Source of the DNA: an uncultured Bacteroidales bacterium
GTDB taxonomy: Bacteria > Bacteroidota > Bacteroidia > Bacteroidales > WCHB1-69
Length of the DNA stretch: 16,263 nt
NCBI GenBank assembly: GCA_937901455.1
Contig: CALDIA010000026.1
Span: 1 to 16,263, forward strand
Reading direction: 5' to 3'
Made by a program: the position numbers and the translations under genes. The number at the start of each line of letters is the position of its first letter. Within the stretch, counting starts at the first letter, position 1. Below, one piece after another: positions 1-10,800 of the stretch. The notes beneath the pieces were generated by a model. That model ran no database searches. It was not told the DNA's origin and saw only the letters and a program-made list of their open reading frames with translations.

Positions 1-32
1 CTTTTTTTCAATTCCCCTGCCTATATTTTTTA

Positions 33-40
33 TAACTTTG
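33..40 (+). promoter_or_regulatory. Bacteroides-type -7 promoter box
   Basis: The octamer TAACTTTG fits the Bacteroidetes -7 consensus TAnnTTTG. No clear TTG appears at the -33 position 19-20 bases upstream, only a T-rich run near 2-8, so the match is partial. Transcription would start a few bases downstream and could serve the short open stretch at 57-194 and the LamG/T9SS gene at 231. Confidence 0.4.
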
Positions 41-65
41 CCAGTTGAATCTATAGTTAGAGTAC

Positions 66-194
66 GTGGACGAAAAAGAGAACCACATTTTCCTGAACAT
101 ACCGGAGCAAATGGTCTATCGGGACACCACAACCCTGCAGTTCACATTCACAGGACTATTCTTCAGCGAAACAGCGGCATACAGTAACAATTAG
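66..194 (+). CDS. Short open frame or gene remnant before the LamG/T9SS gene
   Basis: From a GTG at 66 an open frame of 42 codons runs to TAG at 192-194; the frame is open from 57. The peptide starts VDEKENHIFLNIPEQ and ends FFSETAAYSNN. Its mix of residues looks protein-like, with alternating hydrophobic and polar positions, but there is no signal peptide, no known motif and no good ribosome binding site. It lies just downstream of a promoter-like box and 36 bases before the next gene. It could be a short leader peptide, the last piece of a decayed gene, or chance. I do not recognise a family. Confidence 0.2.
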   Translation: MDEKENHIFLNIPEQMVYRDTTTLQFTFTGLFFSETAAYSNN

Positions 195-230
195 ACAACA
201 TAGTGCAAATTTAATAAACACAATTACAAT

Positions 231-1772
231 ATGAAACGGAAGAACTATTTGATAATCGGTATGATCATCTGGATTGCCGCAACAGTCCAAGCCCAAATCC
301 AGCACCCAACCGCGTGGCTTCGCGCCGACAGTGCAGTGCTGAATGCGTCATCGTGGATGGACGTGTCCGGCAACGGATATAGTGCCGTACCGTCTTCGGG
401 AACGATGCCCGCCGCATTCTCCCGCATGAATTTCAACAAGTGCTTCGAGGTTGGCGGGGCGGAGACCTTCACTCTGCCGTTGGGAATCAACGACTCCCGG
501 CAGTCGGACGTGATTGTGGTCTATGAGACCTACGACACCGCCAATGAGAACGCCCTGTGGCAGGTACAGCTTGACACCGCCAAGCGCATCGGGCAGACCA
601 CGCAGCGCATCCTCAACGACAACGGACAAATCACCTACGACACGGCCAACCGTTTGAAACCCGTCATCAACTACCTCGCGCAGTCGTGGCGGACACCCGA
701 GGTGTGCGCACCCACGCTAACCCTCTGCACGTCGGACTCGCTGCCGCTGTACGGGCGCATTGCCGAGGCCATGTACTTCGACCGCCGGATCAGCGACACC
801 GCTGTCATTCAGTGGATCAGCTACTTGGCCGTGAAATATGGCGTGACCCTCGCGCAGACCGACTACCTTGACTGCCGCCGCAACATGATATGGGACTACA
901 CCCATTATCCCGACTACTGCGCCTCCATCGCGGGTCTTGGCAGGGACGATTCAGTAGGGTTGTTCCAAAAACAGACGTATTATGCAGACGGTCAGATAGT
1001 TCTCGGTGTCAACCAGTTGGAACAAACCAACGAAGAGAATGTCTCCGCTATCGCTGACGGCGATTTCATCGTCTTCGGCATGGAAGGTGTTTTGCCAGCC
1101 GCTTCCGAAATCTACACGCAGAGCGGCGAGACCTACGAGGTCATCGGGCGCAGCATGGTGCAGGTGACGGGCAATGCCCACATCTACGGCACGTTCATCC
1201 TTTTGGACACCGCCGCCGTGCAGGACAGCACCGCGCCTGTCCTCTTGATTGACCGCAGCGGCACGGGCGAGTTCCCCGCAGGGGAGACCGAACAAGTGCA
1301 GTCCACCGGCTTGGACAGCCTCGGACACTACATATACAATAATGTACATTGGGATGCCGACCAAAGCGGGCGCGATTTCTTCTGTTTCGCCGTGACGATG
1401 CCGGACACCAAATCAATGCGCAATGGGCAATTGGAAATGGGTAATGAAAAAATCGCGAAAGACAGTTACGATTCGGAATCATCCTCCATTACCCATTCCA
1501 AATTCCAAATTGAAAATTCCACATTGCCCATTGCCCATTACAAATTATCACCCAATCCCAACCATGGGAACTTCACCGTGGAAATCGCCTATCCCGAAGC
1601 GCAGGACGTAACCGTCACGGTTTACGACTCTGACGGAAAACTCTTGCTCACCATGAACGGCAAGGGACAGAACGCATACCGTTTTAAGAACTCAGTACCA
1701 ACCGCCGGACACTACCTTATTGACATTTCATCTCCCACGGAACGGAAGACCCTCAAAATGATCGTCAATTAA
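231..1772 (+). CDS. Secreted LamG-like protein with type A T9SS sorting domain
   Basis: A predicted exported or cell-surface protein of 513 residues. It opens with a Sec signal peptide: lysine-rich start, hydrophobic core, likely cleavage after A21 in VQA-Q. Residues 22-205 read like a concanavalin/LamG-type jelly-roll (AWLRAD near the start, FDRRIS and YLAVKYGVTL at the end), a binding rather than catalytic fold. Residues 206-395 contain IAGLGRDDS and DGDFIVFGMEG, typical of the domain that often follows such modules in Bacteroidetes. Residues 439-513 are a type A T9SS C-terminal sorting domain (SPNPNHGNF, then VYDSDGKLL, AGHYLIDI and a basic KTLKMIVN end), so the protein should cross the outer membrane by T9SS and have this tail removed. 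The linker at 396-438 is encoded by a palindromic repeat. The start is preceded by an A-rich leader, usual in this phylum. Ligand unknown; probable operon partner of the following RHS gene. Confidence 0.85.
   Translation: MKRKNYLIIGMIIWIAATVQAQIQHPTAWLRADSAVLNASSWMDVSGNGYSAVPSSGTMPAAFSRMNFNKCFEVGGAETFTLPLGINDSRQSDVIVVYETYDTANENALWQVQLDTAKRIGQTTQRILNDNGQITYDTANRLKPVINYLAQSWRTPEVCAPTLTLCTSDSLPLYGRIAEAMYFDRRISDTAVIQWISYLAVKYGVTLAQTDYLDCRRNMIWDYTHYPDYCASIAGLGRDDSVGLFQKQTYYADGQIVLGVNQLEQTNEENVSAIADGDFIVFGMEGVLPAASEIYTQSGETYEVIGRSMVQVTGNAHIYGTFILLDTAAVQDSTAPVLLIDRSGTGEFPAGETEQVQSTGLDSLGHYIYNNVHWDADQSGRDFFCFAVTMPDTKSMRNGQLEMGNEKIAKDSYDSESSSITHSKFQIENSTLPIAHYKLSPNPNHGNFTVEIAYPEAQDVTVTVYDSDGKLLLTMNGKGQNAYRFKNSVPTAGHYLIDISSPTERKTLKMIVN
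1416..1547 (+). repeat. Imperfect palindromic repeat translated in frame in a linker
   Basis: The left arm (about 1416-1447) and right arm (about 1485-1547) are inverted copies of a purine-rich unit. CAATGGGCAA at 1421-1430 is exactly complementary to 1524-1533, and TTGGAAATGGGTAATG pairs with 1487-1501 apart from one bulged A. About 37 bases separate the arms. The frame stays open across it, giving NGQLEMGNE on one side and LPIAHYKL on the other, exactly between the body of the protein and the T9SS tail. The same word set recurs in the next gene. Confidence 0.7.
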
Positions 1773-1790
1773 AAAAAACATATTCCTTAA

Positions 1791-1856
1791 GCAGCCTCGA
1801 AGAGGCAAAACGCACGAAGTGGAAATAACCCCGCACAAGCCGAAGGCGCAGTGTGG
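1791..1856 (+). promoter_or_regulatory. Intergenic stem-loops between the two large genes
   Basis: Two small hairpins lie in the 126-base gap. GCCTC-GAA-GAGGC is at 1794-1806. CCGCAC (1831-1836) pairs with GTGTGG (1851-1856), enclosing GCC-GAA-GGC. Neither is followed by a T-run, so they do not look like intrinsic terminators. They may be RNA-processing or stability elements that set different levels of the two proteins, or they may be chance. No promoter box is evident in the gap, which supports co-transcription. Confidence 0.3.
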
Positions 1857-1898
1857 GAACCGAACAGAAAAAAGAAAATAACATAGAACATAGAGAAT

Positions 1899-4800
1899 AT
1901 GAAACAATACCTGCTCACCATCATCGCGGTGCTGGCCGCCATCATCCTCGCCCTGTTTTCCATCGAAACGGCGAACAACCAGTATTCAACCCGTTCCTAC
2001 AGGACATACAGCTACAATCCTGCCCCAAATGCTTGGAACGGTGCTGGGGACGGAACGCCGTCCTTGCTTCAGAAAGACAATACGGGGAGTACCGTTGCCC
2101 CTCTGACAGAGGCGAATGCAACGACCGAGAGTTTCCTTACATTGCCTGAAGCAGGCTCTCCATTGGGCGCACCGCCCGCCATGCTGGTAACGAGCGCAAT
2201 GACGGAGCTCACCCCTGTGCAGCTGCCGCCCCTGGACGCGGGCATGGTCAATGTGACATTCAATGAGGAATTAGGAATTAGAAATGAGGAATTAGAAGAG
2301 GGAGATGCAACGGCGAGGCATGCAGGCGGTTATCGCCTTTCATTGCCCATAGCCCATTCCTCATTTCTAATCGCACTCCCTTACGACCCGTCATTGCTGC
2401 CGCAGGGCTTCACCGAGGACGACATACAGACCTACGTCTATGACCGGCAGTACCACCGATGGATTGCCATCGAGCGGGATTCCATCAACGAATCCGACCT
2501 GCTGGTGTACTCACGTTTCACGCAAGACATCACCGTACCCGAACAATTCCTGATTCCTAATTTCTCATTCCTAATTGAAGACGATTCCCCGTTAGACTTC
2601 ATCAATGCGGTGCTGAAGACTCCGGAAATGCCGGAGACCTCGGCCTACACGCCCACGAGCATCAAGGAGCTGAAGGCCGCCGACCCGCTGGAGGGTCTGA
2701 CGCTGATGCAGCCGCCCACGGCCAACAACAGCGGCACCGCCAACCTGAGCTACCCGATTGAGATCCCCGCCGGTCGGCAGGGAATGCAGCCCAACCTTGT
2801 ACTGACATATAGTAGTAGTGGCGGCAACGGCTGGCTCGGCGTGGGCTGGGACATTTCCATCCCCTCTATCACCGTGGAGACACGGTGGGGTGTGCCGAGA
2901 TACCGTACAGCATGGGAAAGCGAAGTGTATGTATATGAGGGCGAGCAGCTTGTGACCAAAGACGGTGCAGGTGAGTTTCGTAAAATGGCCCATCGTACCA
3001 ACGACACAGCAAGCATTGGCAGACTGAACGGAAATGTTCGTTTTTATCCGAGAAAAGATGAGATTTTCGACAGCATCGTGCGGCATGGAAATGGCCCCGA
3101 CAACTATTGGTGGACAGTGACCCACAAGAATGGTGTCACGGACTATTATGGAAAATATTCCTCTGACGGTGGGGTAAACAACAGCTGCGTGCTTCGTAAG
3201 ACAGACAACATCAAGACAAACAGCACGGGTGCAATCGCATACTGGGCGTTGGCGGAGAGCGTGGATCCCGACGGAAACAGCGTGCGGTATTACTATGATA
3301 TCGCCTACAGCAAGGGCGTCAGCAACGGGAGTTGGGGCAAGCAGATTTACGCCGACAGTATCAGTTACACCTGTATGAGTTCAACAAATCCGACATTGGA
3401 AGAACCTGGCAAATACAGCTTGGTATTCCAAAGAAAAGGGACAAACAGAACGGATATCATCACTTCCTTGAATCGTGGTCTGAAAGAGGTTACCGCCGAC
3501 GTGCTGTGCCATCTTGACGTGAAATACAGCGACACCCTTTTTCGCCAATATGTATTTGTTACAAAAAACGACAGTGCCACCAAGTACAAGACCGTCCTCA
3601 CAGATATTGTCAGAATAGACTCTCCGACAGTTAATATTGACATTGACTGCTTCAATGTGCTGGACACGAACTATGAGGTGTGGTGTAATTTCCAGGAGAA
3701 TGGAAAAAATACTTCTTACGCCGCCCGTTACCACTTGGATTATTACGAATACCCTGTTGCCGACAGCCTTTTTACAGCGGCAACAACCGTGAACAACCTC
3801 CCATACGACACCATTTGTCTCAAAGGTGTGAAGAGTACGTTCCGCTCCACGGCACTTGGAGCCACAAAGACCAAAAGCTGGAGCCTTGGCGGGACCGGGG
3901 CGGCTGGTCTTGGCCCCGATGTCTGCACAACCATTGCCACCCTCGGGGCGAACTCGGCCTATTCCAACTCGCAAAGCGAGGGGCTGATGACTCTTGTGGA
4001 TTTGGATGGGGACGGGTTGGCGGACAAGGTGTTCAAGAAAAACGGAAGGCTTTATTTCAGAAAACAATTGTTCCGGCCAAACGAGCCGTTCGCTTTTGAT
4101 GCCACGGCTTATCCAATAGAGGGAGGAACGTTCGATTTCCTTAAGGAAAGCGGTAACAATGTCACGCTCGGTTTGCAAGCCTCTTGTGTCGCCAACCTTA
4201 GCGGAGAATTTCCATTTGGATGGTCAACCACCACAAACTATATGGCGGACATCAATGGTGACGGACTTATGGACATAGTAACAGACAGAGGGGCTTACTT
4301 TGGGAAACACGTCCAAGGACAGTCACCGTCTTTTTCCTCCATAAACGCCATACAGACCTCCGTACCTGGTCAAAGCGACACCAGCTACGGCTACATATCA
4401 TCCTCCGTACTCGGTACTGGCAACTGCGGAGGTGTGATTATTGACGGAGCCGTTGACCCCGACATCGGATGTGTCCCCGACTACCATGAGATAACAATTC
4501 CGCGCAGCGACACAATACCGTCATGGATTCTCAGTGAAGGATGTACTGCGCAGATTGTGGGATACAAGAGCTGGGATCTCTCGCCTCGTCCCCCTCATAT
4601 TCCAGACTCTCTTATTGCCCAACAGCCAAAGTCCTGGCCTGGGAATGGAGGTACGGGACCGATAGCGATAGACTCAATGATTGTACGCATTGTATGTCCG
4701 AAGTCGGCTTGTTCACCGGAACTTCATTCTCCTGACTTTGACGCGGTAAGAGTTTGGGTTGCCCCATACGATGATTCAGTGAAAGTGTTCTCCTCCATAC

Positions 4801-7800
4801 GTCTTTCCCCCGAGCAGTATGATCTTCAATACCAGAGCCGTTATGCAAACGGTATTATTTACTCCATAGAACACAATTCAGGATGTTCGGCGGATGCAAA
4901 CCACAAACTTCACGCGACAGGTACCGACTGCTCTTTTGTCGGCAATATTGGGAAATGTGACACCTTGTTTCATAGGGACACTGTTCCCTTCTATGTCCAC
5001 AAGGATGATATTCTCTTTTTCCGCGTCCAGTCCGATGTTGACAGGTCTTTCGACAAGGCCGAATGGAAAGTGCGCATAGTAGCCGTGAACCATTCAGGAC
5101 AAGGGAATGATACTTATGGCAGGAACTGTGCTGTGTTCCACTCCGACAGTGACTTTGTACTGACGGGACGCAATCTCTACCAGGCTCCCCAAAACGGACA
5201 TGTATGGATTTCGGGATTGCTGCAGCACAAAGGGGCCGGACAGCCTGCTAAACTCATCATCAAAAGAAAAAATATCATCGAATACCAGCGTGTCCTGAAT
5301 CCTGGGGATTCATTTCTTGTAACAACTAACTTTGCCGTTGATTCCCTTGACACCATAACGGTGAAAATAGGGCGGGAGAACAATTCCGGCAACCCGCAAT
5401 GGCCAAACATTCACTTCATCCCATTGTTGAAATACTACCCTGCTGACACTGTCTACATAAAGGACACCGTCTGCTATTATCCCCAGATCCAGATGGACAT
5501 ATTGCATCCGACTGAGTCTTCCGAAAGGAAACTTTACCACAAGTATTTCGGAACCCTTTACCGCGGGTGGGGCCAGTTTGCCTATAACAGAAAGGATATG
5601 AATTCCCAGAATGCATGTATAGACATCTCCAGCCTTGAACTGCCCGAGTGGTACACGGCAGCATCGTTGAGCGACATAGACACCAGCGTGTTCTCCACCC
5701 CGATTGACACAGGGGATTTGGAGAACTCGCTGACATCGGTCGTGAATGCCGTCAACAACCCCCTGTCATCGTATGGGGATTGGATTGAGATGACAGCATA
5801 CAACGAGCAGGGGGTGTATCGCGGTTCGGGACTTAACACGGCTGTCTCAGCGACTTTCATTGACAATACGGAACCCCAGCTCAGCATCCCTGTGTCCGAT
5901 TCCGTCCAAGGAAGCCAGTCATACGAGAACACGGATGTTGATTTGGAGAACATTCCCATTTACGACTATCCGGTGCCTGTAAGTGTCACGGGCTATCTGG
6001 TGCAGACCATCCGGAAGCGTCACAGGAACAATAGTGCCGACTTCTCCATGGGTATGGATATGATGATAGCCTCCGTGGGCATGTCCGAATCGGGAGGCGG
6101 AGCCTATATCCAAAGCGACTATATGGATCTGAATGGAGACCGTTATCCCGACCCCATTTCCACCAACGGTGTGCAATATTCGATGCCGTGGGGCGGAATA
6201 GGCTCGCTTTCCCTTGTCGTCTTTCCCGACAAGCATCTCAGTGCAACAGTGTCAAATTCTGACGGCGAAACCAGCGGACGCTGTTACCCTACCTCCACCA
6301 AACTCACTTCCAACAATCCGAAATTCGCCAAAATGACCTTGTCGGGTAGCGGTACAGTGAGCCAGAGCGATGTCAGCAGCCGGGATTACACGGACTACAT
6401 GCTCTTTGATGTGAACGGCGACGGCCTGCCGGACATGGTGAACACATCGAACAAGACGGTAATGTTGAACGCGGGTTATGGCTTCCTTAACGCCGAATCC
6501 TGGAATGTTGATTTCATCCGAAAAGGGAGCAGCAGCAACCATTCCGACAATGCAGGTCTGTCCGGAGGCTGGGCAAATATGGGGACAACCGCGTCGGGCA
6601 ACTCCTACAGCCTTGCGCAGTGCAGCATCAGCGGCGGCACGGGCAATGGCAATTCACACAACAGGACGACAAAACAGATGACGGATTTTAACGGTGACGG
6701 CCTGCCCGACAAGGTTGAGACTTTCCTGACCGCGTCAAACAGCGGAATCAGTGTCAGATACAACCTCGGCAATGGGCAGTGGTCGGCCACGGACTATATA
6801 ACTGGTGTTTCCATCAGCGAAAGCCAGTCTGTCAGCGAGGATGTCAATATCGGTGTTACGGCAGGTTTCACCGCTTGCGCCATATTGAAAATCAACATCG
6901 GCGTGCAGACCTCCCCATACAACCGTTCTTTATCGACCGATGTGGCCCAACTCACTGACATCAACGGGGACGGCTATCCTGACTATATCACCTCCACGGA
7001 TGAAACGAGTGTGACAATCCGTTACAACAGGGCGGGAAAGACCAATTTGCTGCGAAAAGTGACTAACTTCACGGGCAGCACCATTGAGTTGGACTATGAG
7101 CTGTCCGAGCCTTGCTACGAGAAGCCTCAGCGCAGTTGGAATCTCAGTCGTGTTGAAACCAACAACAATGTGCCGAACTGTCCTGTGGGTGGCAACCGGA
7201 CTCTCACCACGTTCTCATACGGCAACCCTCACTACGACCGCTACGAGCGGATGGAGTTCGGCTATGACACGGTGAGGACGATTGCCCACAATACCGACAG
7301 TTTAGACGCTCCGTACAGGCAGAATGTCACAGTCTATAACAACGTGAATCTTGCCAAGCGCGGCCGCAAAGTGATGGAGGCGGTTTTGGATGGCAACGGC
7401 ACGAAATATGTGGTGAAGAATTACAGGGCTGTGCTCTATGACTTCCTGGGCAATGTGGTGGACAGCAGCACTTGTAGCGTGGAGGGCACATACGCAGGAC
7501 ACGAGGCCGAGACCACCATATACTACGAAGGTCTGCCCCATGATTCCATAGTGGTGGCAGTCAGCAAGGATTATGACCGCTACCGTAACATCACCCGCTA
7601 TGCCTACGAGGGAATTGTCGGGAACGGTAACGCCCAGAAGTTCACCGCCCGCATAGCCTATAAACAGAGCGCGGGGAATAATATGGTCTCCCTTCCTGAA
7701 ACAGTGGTGGTCTTCAACCACGACAGTTCCGAAATCTTTCAGTCACGGACGGCGGAGTATGACAGCAAAGGGCATCTTACACGCTTGACGAGGCACAACG

Positions 7801-10800
7801 GCGCACAGAATGCCGTATGGGAATTCTCCTACGACAACTACGGCAACATGGTCTGGGCGAAACTGCCCGCCAATGCCAACAGCCAGCGGTTGGAGTTCAC
7901 TTACGGCTACGATCCTGTGGTTCACACCTATCCCGTGACCGTCACCAACACTTCTTTGGGATTCTCCTCCTCTGCCGAATACGAGTACCTGCATGGCAAG
8001 CCCACCAAGACCACTGATATCAATGGCAACGAGATGTGGTACGAATACGATGCCTTGGGCCGGACAGTAAAGATAACGGCACCTTACGAGCAGGGAAACC
8101 AGCACCCCTACACTATCAAGATGGAGTATCATCCGCACAACTACTCCGACTTTGAAACAAGCCAGAACTGGCAGAAACCTTACTCATACGCCATCACAAG
8201 CCACTATGATTCCGAACATCCCGGCAATGACATTCTCACCACGGTTATCAGCGACGGCTGGGACAGGATGCTGCAGACCAAGAAGGACGCTGAAATCGGC
8301 GGACAGGAGATGAGTGTTGTGACGGGAAAGGTGGAGTATGACTGCTTCGGGCGTACGGTGGCGCAGTATCACCCGTTCACGGAGGCTGCCACCGATGCGG
8401 CAAGACCACAGTACAATCCGCAGACGGTTACAGGTACTGCCATGGAAACAAGGTACGACATTATGGACAGGCCCACACGTGTTCAGGACCCGATGAACCA
8501 CGTCACGCGGATGTCGTATGGGTTTGCCGACAACAATGGACAACGTCTTTTCAGCAACACCACCATTGATGCGAAAAACAACGCTTTGACGGTTTTGAAA
8601 GACGGCCTCGGTCTGCAGATTCTCACAGCGGCTCCGATGAACACCGTGACCCGTTTCGAGTACGATGCCATAGGCCGGCTCAAGAAGAGCATCGACCCGG
8701 ATGGTTTCAGCACAGAATACGGGTATGACAAATTCGGACAACTGACCCACAGACATCACCCCGACGCGGGGGACGACTGGTACGAGTATGATCCAGCGGG
8801 TAATCTCACAAAGCACACCAATGCGGCGGGCGAGCACTTGGACTACACCTACCATTACAATCAGTTGACAGACATCGCATGTTCCCAATATCCCGAAAAC
8901 AATGTCCATTATGAATATGGTACAGCAGCCGATGCCAGCATAAATGCTGTTGGCAAAGTCATTCTCCAGGAGGACGGAAGCGGCTGGCAGACATTCAAAT
9001 ACGGGAAACTCGGGGAGGTTACGGAAAATATCCGTACATTTGCGCTCCCGTATGACGACCATATCTATACCTTCAGGATGAATTTTGAATACGACAGCTG
9101 GAACCGCTTACAGAGCATGACCTACCCGGACGGGGAGGTGGTAACGTATGGCTACAACAAGGGCGGGATGCTCAACAGCATGACGGGTGTCAAGAACGGT
9201 TTACCGTACAAATATCTCGACAGCGTCCGTTACAACGAGTTCGAGCTGAAAGCTGCGATGTTCTATGGGAACGGGACGAGGACGTTCTACAAGTATGACA
9301 TCCTGCGGCGGCTCAGAAACCTTTATTCCCTGACATCAGCAAATGAACCCATGCAGAATATTGACTACAGTTACGATTCGGTGAGCAACATAACCAGGAT
9401 TGCCAACAATGCCGGAATGCTCTCCAACGGACTGGGAGGCATATACATGAACGAGTATCAATACGATGACCTGTACAGGTTGGATTACTCGAATGGTTTA
9501 TGGAACGGGAACCATCCTGTGGGTTACAAACTAAATATGGAATATACGCCGAATGGTCGCATCATGAAAAAATATCTCGATGCGGACACCTACACGCAAA
9601 CACCCTTTTCCAGTAACCAGTCCCCTGTCCATTATTATAATGACTACCATTACACTAATAACAGCCAGCCCAACACGCTGGCATACATAGACAACGGCCC
9701 GCAACAGGAATTCGGCTGGGATGCCAAGGGCAACATGATTTACCATAAGCATGACGGCATACCCATGAAACGTTTCCTCTGCTGGGACGAGCAGAACCGG
9801 CTGCTGGGGGTTAAAGACGACAAGTTTCTGTCATATTACCAGTACGACGCCAACGGCGACAGGACATATAAGCTGACCGGTGATTTTTCCCGGCAGAACC
9901 GGAACGGGGAGTGGCATTACTACTATTACATGAAGAGGCCGACCCTATATGCCTCACCGTATCTGGTAACCAACCCCAAAGGCTACACCAAGCATTATTA
10001 CGCGGAGAATGAGAGGGTTGCCAGCAGAATAGGAGGTGGAGGTCTGTATGAAATAGACCAGTATGACAATCCTGAAATGTTTGTCGCGCACAAGGAGCGT
10101 TCCACAAAGCTTTTCGTTAGAGTGATGGAGTGCCTTGAAACACAGGCTGAAGTGCCGGAATCCTTGCTGAAGTACCTTTACGAATGGCAGGAAATAAGGG
10201 AAGAGGAAAAGGACTGCTACTGGTACCACCCCGACCACCTGGGCAGTTCCTCCTGGATAACCTACACCGACGGCTCCGCCGTGCAGCACCTGCACTACCT
10301 GCCCTGGGGCGAGGACTTCGTGGACCAGCGAAGCACGACCTGGAACGCCATGTACACGTTTTCGGCGAAAGAGAAAGATGCCGAGACGGGGTACTCGTAC
10401 TTTGGAGCGCGGTACTATTCCTCGGATTTGGGCATTTGGTTGAGTGTGGACCCGATGAGTGACAAATATCCTTCGCTTTCGCCTTACGTTTACTGTGCGA
10501 ATAACCCGGTGAAGTTGGTGGATCCGAACGGGGAAGAAGTGTATATAGACGGGAATGAGAAGAATTGGGCTTTAGAAAAATTGTCATCTACTTATAAAAA
10601 CTTGAATCTTAGCCTTGATGGATCAGGAAAATTGCAATTTTCCATAGATGAGAAAACAAAATTATCTAGTGATGAAAAACACTTATTAAAAGCAATTAAA
10701 TCAACGGATGTGTCTGTTCATTTGACTGCAAATAAAGAGAACAAATATTCTCATCCGTTAACTGGGGAACTGCTACACAGTGATTTAGGAGGTGCTTTTA

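Noticed and set aside
1794..1806. Small hairpin after the T9SS gene as a terminator
   Set aside because: Five base pairs with no following T-run; the next gene has no promoter box of its own, so read-through is more likely.
3381..4178. Long antisense open frame on the - strand within the RHS gene (265 codons)
   Set aside because: It lies wholly opposite well-supported RHS coding sequence, has biased composition and no recognisable domain; it is a shadow of the sense frame.
8184..9062. Antisense open frame of 292 codons opposite the YD repeats
   Set aside because: Its low-complexity Val/Ile/Arg-rich composition reflects the repeated codons on the other strand; no start context and no domain.
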